Below, one piece after another: positions 34,919-42,402 of a stretch of 64,000 bases of DNA. This DNA is from Endozoicomonas montiporae CL-33 (GTDB lineage: Bacteria > Pseudomonadota > Gammaproteobacteria > Pseudomonadales > Endozoicomonadaceae): assembly GCF_001583435.1 (NCBI RefSeq), contig NZ_CP013251.1:497501-561500 (forward strand). Direction: 5' to 3'. The position numbers and the translations under genes were made by a program. Each line of letters begins with the position of its first letter. The first letter of the stretch is position 1. The notes under the pieces were generated by a model. That model made no database searches, was not told the DNA's origin, and saw only the letters and a list, made by a program, of their open reading frames with translations.

Positions 34919-35949
34919 GGATACTCCCGGTCAGGTGTTTCACTAAGCAGTGGTTGTAAAGATGACCAGACAAAGTCCGGTGTCATAGGGATGAACATCT
35001 CTGGCTCAATATTCTGGTTAATCACAGAGGTCTTATCGATTTCAGGACAGTCATCCAGCGTCAGGTGGATTTGAGACTGTCCGTAAGCGCCTACCAACTC
35101 GGGACTGGTTGGTCCATAAAGTGATACGGCGGGTATCTCCAGTGCCGCTGTTAAGTGTCCGAGACCGGTGTCTACAGCGGTAACAGCTTTGGCTCTGGCA
35201 ATGACGCCCGCCACGGCGCAAATATTCATTCTGGGCAGGACGATGGCTGACTTTGAACTGCGGGCAATGATTTCGGCGCGCTCTTTTTCTTTTTCGCTGC
35301 CCCAGGGCAGTACGACGTCATAGCCTGCATCATTGACTCGCTGTGCCAGCTCGCACCAGTATTTTTCCGGCCAGTGCTTGGTGGGCCAGGTAGTGCCATG
35401 GATAAAGACAACATAAGGGTTGTCAGTGACCGCGTCACTGCGGAAGTGACTTTTATCCAGTTGAAAGTGTCCGGTTGTTTGCGGCACAGAATAACCAAGA
35501 GAAAGCGCGAACAGCTGCCTGACCCGCTCAACAGCGTGTTGATGCCAAGGGACAGACTGCGGATGTTTGTAAAAGGTAGAAGCTAGCGGTTCCCGGGCCG
35601 AGTGCTTATCAAGGCCAAACTTTGGCCCTTTGGCTATTCGGGTCAGGAAGGCGCTTTTTACCAGTCCCTGAGCATCAATCACGGCATCATAACGACGGGA
35701 TTTCAGTAATGCCTTAAAGCGTTTCCACTCTCCGGACTGAAGGGTTTTCAGCGGGGATTTCCGCCAGCGGCGGATAGCCACCGGAATCACCTTGTCAACA
35801 GCCGGGTGCCAGCTGGGAATTTCTGCAAACCCTTCTTCCACCACCCAGTCAAAGCGAATACCTTGAATAGCATTGGCGGCGTCGGTCAGGGCTGGCAGCG
35901 TATGAATCACATCTCCCATTGAGGAGGTTTTAATAATAAGAACCTTCAC
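34915..35949 (-). CDS. waaC: LPS heptosyltransferase I
   Basis: A GTG at 35949 starts VKVLIIKTSSMGDVIHTLPA, the exact family N-terminus, and overlaps the waaF stop (GTGA). An upstream in-frame GTG (35958) is less likely. The GGAG ribosome site fits 35949. The product has 344 residues. GT9 features include FIHGTTWPTKHWPEKYW and VDTGLGHLTAALEIPAVSLY. It transfers the first heptose onto Kdo-lipid A. Confidence 0.93.
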   Translation of the reverse strand: MKVLIIKTSSMGDVIHTLPALTDAANAIQGIRFDWVVEEGFAEIPSWHPAVDKVIPVAIRRWRKSPLKTLQSGEWKRFKALLKSRRYDAVIDAQGLVKSAFLTRIAKGPKFGLDKHSAREPLASTFYKHPQSVPWHQHAVERVRQLFALSLGYSVPQTTGHFQLDKSHFRSDAVTDNPYVVFIHGTTWPTKHWPEKYWCELAQRVNDAGYDVVLPWGSEKEKERAEIIARSSKSAIVLPRMNICAVAGVIARAKAVTAVDTGLGHLTAALEIPAVSLYGPTSPELVGAYGQSQIHLTLDDCPEIDKTSVINQNIEPEMFIPMTPDFVWSSLQPLLSETPDREYP

Positions 35950-37013
35950 TCCCGGCACTCCAGCAGCTCTTTACCCGTCAGATCCCCCAGAGCTTTCAGC
36001 ACCATTTCAGGCCCCAGCTTTTTCATACAGTCCATATGACCCAGAGGACATTCACGCTTGAAACACGGGCTGCACTCTAGTCCAAGCCAGAGGGTTTTGC
36101 TGTTTTCATTCATTGGTGGAGTATGGGCGGCTGTGGTGGAGCCGTACACGGCTACCAAAGGACGAGACAGTGCGGCAGCAATGTGCATCAGACCGGAATC
36201 ATTACTGACCACGGCATCGGCTTTTGACAACAAATCCACGGCGTCAGCCAGAGTGGTTTCACCCGCCAGATTACAGCAGTGATCCTGTAACGTTTTAGGC
36301 AGATAACTGACAATTTCAGACGTGACCTGACGATCTTTTGCTGAGCCAAATAACCACACCTGCCAACCACGCCGAGCCATGATAAGTGCCACTTCACCAT
36401 AGTAACCGGCAGGCCATTGTTTGGACGGGCCAAACTCTGCGCCCGGACAAAGCGCCAGTACCGGAGCACCGCTGTTGAGACGATAACGACCCAGGGCGCT
36501 ATCAAGGTTCGCTTCATTTACTTCCAGTGCCGGGATGGGCAGAGGATCGGGCAGAGCCTGTTTGTCAGGGTAAGCCAGTGCTACAAATCGCTCGATCATC
36601 AGCGGGTACTTTGTTTTGTCGAGCGTTCTGATGTCATTCAGCAAGCCGTAGCGCATTTCGCCACGCCAGCCCGTTCGAACCGGTATGCCCGCCAGAAACG
36701 GAATCAGAGCTGATTTGAGAGAGTTGGGCAGCAGTATGGCATGGTTGTAACCTTCAGCTTTCAGTGAACGTGCCACTTTTCGGCGCAGTCCCAGATTCAG
36801 GCTGCCATGGCCGACAGGCATATCGATCGCCTGTCTGACTTCTGGCATACGTTCCAGAATAGGGCTGCTCCAGCCTGGTGCCAGTACGTCGATAATGGCA
36901 TTTGGGTACTGTCGTTTCAGGGCAATAAACAGCGTCTGTGCCATCACCATGTCCCCTACCCAGGAGGGGCCGACAATCAGGTACTTCACGGCTTGGACGG
37001 TTCCTTGATTCAT
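35946..37013 (-). CDS. waaF: LPS heptosyltransferase II
   Basis: The GT9 enzyme shows YLIVGPSWVGDMVMAQTL, LCPGAEFGPSKQWPAGYYG, VSNDSGLMHIAAALSRPLVA and the cysteine-containing LECSPCFKRECPLGHMDCM. It adds the second inner-core heptose. The ATG at 37013 gives 355 residues, while a GTG eight codons later (36989) would give the usual short N-terminus (VKYLIVG) and has an AAGGA somewhat upstream. It is the first gene of the leftward LPS operon; its upstream region has four 11-bp tandem repeats. Confidence 0.94.
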   Translation of the reverse strand: MNQGTVQAVKYLIVGPSWVGDMVMAQTLFIALKRQYPNAIIDVLAPGWSSPILERMPEVRQAIDMPVGHGSLNLGLRRKVARSLKAEGYNHAILLPNSLKSALIPFLAGIPVRTGWRGEMRYGLLNDIRTLDKTKYPLMIERFVALAYPDKQALPDPLPIPALEVNEANLDSALGRYRLNSGAPVLALCPGAEFGPSKQWPAGYYGEVALIMARRGWQVWLFGSAKDRQVTSEIVSYLPKTLQDHCCNLAGETTLADAVDLLSKADAVVSNDSGLMHIAAALSRPLVAVYGSTTAAHTPPMNENSKTLWLGLECSPCFKRECPLGHMDCMKKLGPEMVLKALGDLTGKELLECRE

Positions 37014-37213
37014 TGGTATTCGTTATTCACTATCAAATGGCGTGTGCAGCGTTCAGGCACGCTACCGCCAGACAAAGCAGTCGTAACCAGTTCGTCAGAG
37101 ATCGTTCAGCTTGTCAGTTTTATGTGCAAAAAATACACTGCTTCAACAGGTTTCGAGATACCTCTGCTGCTCTGAGACAGTTTTTGAAAAACTCTAAAGC
37201 AGCCCTGAAATAG

Positions 37214-37257
37214 CTCTTAAGCAACTCTTAAGCAACTCTTAAGCAACTCTTAAGCAA
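37214..37257. repeat. four tandem copies of CTCTTAAGCAA
   Basis: Four exact 11-bp units lie in the 371-bp gap between waaF and ilvE, about 200 bp upstream of waaF. Each unit contains the palindrome CTTAAG and the period equals about one helical turn. The rest of the gap has no gene. Confidence 0.9.
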
Positions 37258-37307
37258 ATTGTACCGAAAGGACTGTGCCAAAGAATCAGAGTAAATGCAG
37301 CATAAAA

Positions 37308-37337
37308 AAAAGTGGCGTAAGATTATACGCCACTTTT
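37308..37337 (-). terminator. ilvE terminator
   Basis: A 12-bp perfect stem (AAAAGTGGCGTA/TACGCCACTTTT) with a 6-nt loop lies about 48 bp after the ilvE stop. An A-run precedes it on the plus strand, so the leftward transcript ends in a T-run. Confidence 0.9.
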
Positions 37338-37384
37338 GTTGGTAAAAACTCAGTAATCGTCGCAAGAATGCCACAATGCAAAGG

Positions 37385-38320
37385 TCAGATCACTGATTTT
37401 ACGTAGTCAAGCCATTCGGGAAATAATTCACTTTTACCAGTGACCTGATCAAAGTACATTTTTTGCAGTTTTTCAGTGACAGGGCCGCGTCTGCCGCTGC
37501 CGATCACCCGTCCATCGTGCTCTCTGATGGGCAGGACTTCGGCGGCAGTGCCTGTGAAAAAGGCTTCTTCCGCAACATAGACTTCATCACGGGTAATGCG
37601 CTTCTCACGAACTTCAAGACCCAGATGCTGAGCAAACCGGATAATTGTGTCCCGGGTAATGCCTTCCAGGCAGGACGTCAGTTCAGGCGTATAAAGAATG
37701 CCATCGTCTTTAACAATGAAGATATTCTCGCCACTGCCTTCTGCCACATAGCCTTCATTATCCAGCAGCAGTGCTTCTTCACAGCCACTGTCCAGTGCTT
37801 CGCGCAGTGCCAGCATGGAGTTCATGTAGTTACCATTGGCTTTGGCTTTGCACATGGTAATGTTGACATGGTGGCGGGTGTACGACGAGGTGCGAATCCG
37901 GATGCCCTGTTCCAGTGCTTCCGGCGACATATAGGACGGCCAGTCCCAGGCGGCGACAATGGTGTGGACTTTCAGGCCTTCAGCTCTTAGTCCCATGCCT
38001 TCGGAACCGAGAAAACTCATTGGGCGCAGGTAAGCGGACTCAAGGCCATTCTCGCGGACAACCAGCTTCTGGGCTTCGAGTAGCTCTTCTTTACTGTACT
38101 GCATTTTCATGCCCAGGATGTGGGCGCTGCGGAACAGGCGCTCGGTGTGTTCTTTCAGGCGAAAAATTGCCGGGCCGTGCCCGGTACTATAAGCACGTAC
38201 GCCTTCGAAGACACCCATACCATAGTGCAGTGTGTGTGTGAGAACGTGGGTTTTGGCTTCACGCCAGGGAACCAGTTCTCCGTCAAACCAGATAACGCCA
38301 TCTTTATCGGCGAAGGACAT
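37385..38320 (-). CDS. ilvE: branched-chain amino-acid aminotransferase
   Basis: The 311-residue fold-type IV PLP enzyme makes the last step of leucine, isoleucine and valine synthesis. Features are LTHTLHYGMGVFEGVRAY (28-45), the PLP lysine region VNITMCKAKANGNYMNS and the C-terminal EEAFFTGTAAEVLPI. The length and motifs fit IlvE. It is monocistronic here with its own terminator. Confidence 0.95.
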   Translation of the reverse strand: MSFADKDGVIWFDGELVPWREAKTHVLTHTLHYGMGVFEGVRAYSTGHGPAIFRLKEHTERLFRSAHILGMKMQYSKEELLEAQKLVVRENGLESAYLRPMSFLGSEGMGLRAEGLKVHTIVAAWDWPSYMSPEALEQGIRIRTSSYTRHHVNITMCKAKANGNYMNSMLALREALDSGCEEALLLDNEGYVAEGSGENIFIVKDDGILYTPELTSCLEGITRDTIIRFAQHLGLEVREKRITRDEVYVAEEAFFTGTAAEVLPIREHDGRVIGSGRRGPVTEKLQKMYFDQVTGKSELFPEWLDYVKSVI

Positions 38321-38793
38321 ACCTAAACTCCCGCCTGTTATTCATTTTGATTGGTTTTGTTGGTCCGGCAATGCCGGCATCCATAATGATTCAGTTTTGT
38401 TGTTATCAGGCAGCTGTCGAGAAATGGAAACGATAACCGCCTTCGCTGATATACCCATCGCCTTTGAACATGTGGGGGCGTTGGCTGCTCACGGCAACTG
38501 CTCCTGCGTTGCTCTAGCTCCTGCGTCCATGCAGTCGTCACTCACCCCGATCACCTACTATCTGTAGGCTCACGGGGCTTCGCTCGTTTGCCGCCTACCC
38601 ACATCTCCAAATCCAATGGATATAGGGTCATCGGTACTTGGATGCAGTGTGATGACCGTGACCACAGAGTGTGCTGTGGCCGGGTACAGTGCTGCAAGCG
38701 CTTCGGTTTATCGCGGGCAGGCAGGGTATTTGAGCATAAAACGGCTGTGAATTCCAAGCTGTCCGACGGTATTCCTGATCCAATATAGAATAG
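38321..38793. repeat. repeat-derived block between ilvE and glnE
   Basis: The 473-bp gap contains no convincing gene. A 29-bp stretch at 38493-38521 (GGCAACTGCTCCTGCGTTGC and on) is identical to 59325-59353 inside another palindromic element. Short inverted pairs are present (ACTGTACCCGGCCACAGC versus GCTGTGGCCGGGTACAGT). Fragments such as a minus-strand frame ending GDGYISEGGYRFHFSTAA then stop look protein-like but have no start or ribosome site. It probably consists of one or more decayed interspersed repeats. Confidence 0.6.
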
Positions 38794-41784
38794 CTATTCC
38801 ATCCACTCCTGCCAGAGGTTGCCCACTTGGGATCTGAACGGTTCAACAAGGTCGGGTTTGATAAATGACCGTTCATTTAAAAAAGCCCTTGAGTGGCTCG
38901 CCTTACGCAGAAATTTATAGGCTTCCCGTAACTGTTTGCCCTGTTCATGACTGATGATATTACTGTGCTCCAGCGATTCCGAGATACGTATGTTGTCGGT
39001 GTAGCGGGTAATACCCGGGTGATCATGGGAATAAGCCAGCACGGCGTACTGCATCAGGAATTCAATATCAACAATACCGCCTTTGTCGTGTTTCAAGTGG
39101 AAAAGAGGGTTGCCGTCGGCGTCGTTTTTACTGGAGCCAAGATGCTCACGCATTTTGATGCGCATATCCGATACTTCTTTTTGTAATGATGCTTTGTCTC
39201 TGGACTGACAGAGAATCTTTTTCCGCAATGTTTCGAAACGGGCCGTCAGGTGTTTATCACCAGCGACCGCTCTTGCCCTGACCAGAGCCTGATGTTCCCA
39301 GATCCAGGCATCGTTAAGCTGATATTTTTCAAAGGCAGCTATGGAGCTGACCAGCAAGCCGGATGAACCGGAAGGCCTGAGTCGCATATCGGCTTCATAA
39401 AGCGAACCGGATGTCGTCTGTGTTGTCAGGATATGAATAATCCGCTGCCCGAGGCGGGTAAAGAATGTACCACTGTCCAGAGGACGTTCGCCGTCAGTTT
39501 CTTTATTGTCGGCCCCGTCATGAACGAAGACTAGATCAAGGTCTGAACCTGGCCCCAGCTCTATGCCGCCCAGCTTACCGTATCCAATTACAATAAAGCC
39601 CGGATTGCAGGGGTCTCCATCTCGGTTAGCCGGACGACCATGTCGTTCTATAAGGTTGCGCCAGGCAATATCCACCACCTGTTCCAGAAGAACCTCTGCA
39701 ATCCAGGTCAGGTAATCACTTTCTTTCATGAGTGGCAGCGTACCCGCTGTCTGGGCTGCAGCCACCCTGAGTACGTGTGCCATTTTAAAGTGCCGCAGTA
39801 CTTCCATCTGGGATTCAAGGTCATCTTCCGGAATGTGCGCCAGTTGTTGGCGCAGTTCATCCGCCAGCTCTGCCTGTTTGGGCGGATTGTAAAGATTGCC
39901 GACATTGAGAAACTCATCCAGCAGAGCCGGATGGCGGGTGATTTGCTCGGCGATCCACGGGCTGGCTGTGCATAAACGACAGAGGTGATCCAGTGCAGCC
40001 GGATTTTCCATCAGCAATACCAGATAAGCGGTGCGGCGCAATACACTTTCCACGAGAGGAACCAGTCGTAACAGGCAGACGTCAGGTGCTTCGGTGGTGA
40101 GCACCTGTTCCATCAGAATCGGAATAAAAGTATCAAGCCGTTCACGGCTTTGTCTTCTCACACGCGTAATGGCCTTACCGTCACGCAGGGCGAGTAAACG
40201 ATTGTGAACGGTTTTAACATCGCTGAAGCCTTTCGTTTCCAGCAGACTTATCTCGTCGTCTACTGACAATTCACCATCCCAGAGCATTTTCCAACTTTCA
40301 GATGGCGTGGGCTGGTCGTCATCCTGCTCATCCGGGTCGGCAATAACGTGATCAAAGTGATGTACTACACGTGCTTTGTGCTCATCAAGAACCTTAATCA
40401 ATGTTACCCAGTCCGGGTGTCCCATGCTGTAGGCGACACGGTTTTGTGGTTCCTCAAAGTCGGGAAGATTCTGGGTTTGCTGATCCTTCAGTGCCTGAAT
40501 GGCGTGTTCCAGGTCGCGCAGGTAGATATAGGCGTCGCGAAGCTCCAGACAGGCTTGTTCTGGCAAATAGTCTGATGTTCTAAGAACATCCAGAACATCC
40601 AGCAGGGCTTTGCGTTGCAGGCTGCGGTCGCGACCGCCATGAATCAGCTGAAAGGACTGGGCAATAAATTCAATCTCACGGATGCCGCCATGACCGAGCT
40701 TGATGTTGGTTTCCATGCCTTTGCGCTTTACTTCTCTCTGGATCAGCTTTTTCATATCCCGCAGTGCGGTGATGGCACCAAAATCAATGTAGCGCCTGAA
40801 GGTGAACGGTTTGAGGGTTTGCAGCAGCTGTTCTCCGGCTGAAACATCGCCTGCCACCGGGCGCGCCTTGATCATGGCATAACGTTCCCAGTCGCGCCCC
40901 TGATCCTGATAGTACTGCTCCATGGCCGAAAAACTCATTGCCAGTGCGCCGCTGGAACCATAGGGTCGAAGTCGCATATCTACACGAAACACAAAACCAT
41001 CAGCCGTTTTGCTGTCGATCACTTTGATCAGTCGTTGCCCCAGTCGGGTAAAAAACTCCTGATTATCAAACGATCGTCGCCCACCAACGGTTTCGCCTTT
41101 ATGGGGATAGGTGAATATAAGGTCGATATCAGACGACAGGTTTAATTCATGGGCGCCATGCTTGCCCATGCCCAGAATGACCATCTGCTGAGGTTCTGGT
41201 TCCTGACCCGGATCACTGCCCATCGGTGTACCAAACCCTTTGCAGCAATCCCGATAAAGCCAGTGCAGTGCCTGATCCACGCAGGCATCAGCCATTGCCG
41301 AAAGATCGGCTGTAGTTTGCTGCAGTGAAGCTGTGCGGTTGAGATCGCGCCAGATAATACGAACCATTTCCCGATTACGGTACAGTCGGAGGGCTTTCAT
41401 CAATTCGGCTTCGGAATGGATGTCTGCCACGATCTCTGACAGTTGAATGTGGTGCAATTCCGGATCGAAGCGGCTTAGAAGGTCGGGGGTGCTCAGCCAT
41501 TGATACACCAGTTCCGGGTGCTTTATGCATTGCTCTGCAGCAAAGTCACTGCCAGCCCAGGTGTTTGCCAGTTGTTGCAGGAAAGAGCTGTTTGATGGAT
41601 CACTCAGAATATCGGGAGAAAAACCGGACGGGTCTTCGACGCAGTGAGCACAGAATGCCTGCCAGTGTTTGTTGACCACAGGGGCGATGATGGGTGAGAT
41701 CGCAATCGGGAAGGACATGGAGCCAATACTCTGCTGCTGAACTGGTACGAAGATTCTAACTAAAACCGGCTGTAGCGAGAACAT
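38794..41784 (-). CDS. glnE: glutamine synthetase adenylyltransferase/adenylyl-removing enzyme
   Basis: This 996-residue protein (974 if the ATG at 41718, MSFPIAISP, is used) has the duplicated GlnE architecture. Each half carries a nucleotidyltransferase motif: LGMGKHGAHELNLSSDIDLI near residue 210 and IGYGKLGGIELGPGSDLDLV near 745. Each is followed by a helical regulatory domain. It adenylylates and deadenylylates glutamine synthetase according to PII signals. No strong ribosome site favours one start. Confidence 0.95.
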   Translation of the reverse strand: MFSLQPVLVRIFVPVQQQSIGSMSFPIAISPIIAPVVNKHWQAFCAHCVEDPSGFSPDILSDPSNSSFLQQLANTWAGSDFAAEQCIKHPELVYQWLSTPDLLSRFDPELHHIQLSEIVADIHSEAELMKALRLYRNREMVRIIWRDLNRTASLQQTTADLSAMADACVDQALHWLYRDCCKGFGTPMGSDPGQEPEPQQMVILGMGKHGAHELNLSSDIDLIFTYPHKGETVGGRRSFDNQEFFTRLGQRLIKVIDSKTADGFVFRVDMRLRPYGSSGALAMSFSAMEQYYQDQGRDWERYAMIKARPVAGDVSAGEQLLQTLKPFTFRRYIDFGAITALRDMKKLIQREVKRKGMETNIKLGHGGIREIEFIAQSFQLIHGGRDRSLQRKALLDVLDVLRTSDYLPEQACLELRDAYIYLRDLEHAIQALKDQQTQNLPDFEEPQNRVAYSMGHPDWVTLIKVLDEHKARVVHHFDHVIADPDEQDDDQPTPSESWKMLWDGELSVDDEISLLETKGFSDVKTVHNRLLALRDGKAITRVRRQSRERLDTFIPILMEQVLTTEAPDVCLLRLVPLVESVLRRTAYLVLLMENPAALDHLCRLCTASPWIAEQITRHPALLDEFLNVGNLYNPPKQAELADELRQQLAHIPEDDLESQMEVLRHFKMAHVLRVAAAQTAGTLPLMKESDYLTWIAEVLLEQVVDIAWRNLIERHGRPANRDGDPCNPGFIVIGYGKLGGIELGPGSDLDLVFVHDGADNKETDGERPLDSGTFFTRLGQRIIHILTTQTTSGSLYEADMRLRPSGSSGLLVSSIAAFEKYQLNDAWIWEHQALVRARAVAGDKHLTARFETLRKKILCQSRDKASLQKEVSDMRIKMREHLGSSKNDADGNPLFHLKHDKGGIVDIEFLMQYAVLAYSHDHPGITRYTDNIRISESLEHSNIISHEQGKQLREAYKFLRKASHSRAFLNERSFIKPDLVEPFRSQVGNLWQEWME

Positions 41785-42402
41785 GAATTCTGCTAAGGTG
41801 CATCCTGTATGTATTTAACACAGATTCACAGCAGGCATGTTTGTAAAACGATCAACGCATAACGATAAGTCGTAAAGATGTTGTAGTTTTGTAAATTTAC
41901 TACACGTTAGTACTGGTACTGATGGTGGAAATTGCTTATCTTGTAGTTATATTACATTTGATCGATATCATTGTTTTAGAAAATTTGCTGCTACGGATTC
42001 TCATCGAGCCCCATAACCCCTCAAGAGTTGATCATTTTTGAGATAAATTCGATGGAAGGTGATTAGCTGACTGCTTATTTGCAAACAGCGTCGGCTGGCG
42101 TCTTTTGGAAGGAGTCTGTGGCATGGATGTAAATAACGGTGACAAAGGTTAGCCGCAGTCATTCGCTGTGGTCAGGAGCCTGTCGGACTTAAACCTGTCC
42201 TTAGGGTTCCGGACTGACCGGGGGGGGGAAATCTGGACTATTCTGTCTTACTCAAGACGTTTTCTGATTGGGCGGGAAGGTTCTCAGGAACTCAGAATAA
42301 ATCAGAATGAATAGTTCAGGCTGGATCAGGAGTGATCACAAGTCATAACCTTTTTTCGCCAAACGCTCTTTATTTTCGGAGCCGACATTTTCGGAATATA
42401 GT
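41785..42402 (+). promoter_or_regulatory. long aceE leader and promoter region with a G9 tract
   Basis: The 618-bp region between divergent glnE and aceE holds no large gene. It is AT-rich to about 42000. A nine-codon frame (MDVNNGDKG) at 42123-42152 follows a GGAAGGAG ribosome-site-like sequence, which could be a leader peptide or chance. Downstream is a possible stem (GGTCAG...CTGACC) and a run of nine G at 42220-42228. A PdhR-type operator was looked for and not found. Confidence 0.4.

Noticed and set aside
37214..37257. Possible CRISPR array
   Set aside because: The 11-bp units are directly adjacent with no spacers, and no cas genes are in the window.
38551..38757. Small minus-strand frame in the ilvE-glnE gap
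   Set aside because: It lies in repeat-derived sequence, has no ribosome site and its translation is not like a folded protein.
41785..42402. PdhR-type operator upstream of aceE
   Set aside because: I looked for the AATTGGT...ACCAATT type palindrome and found none.
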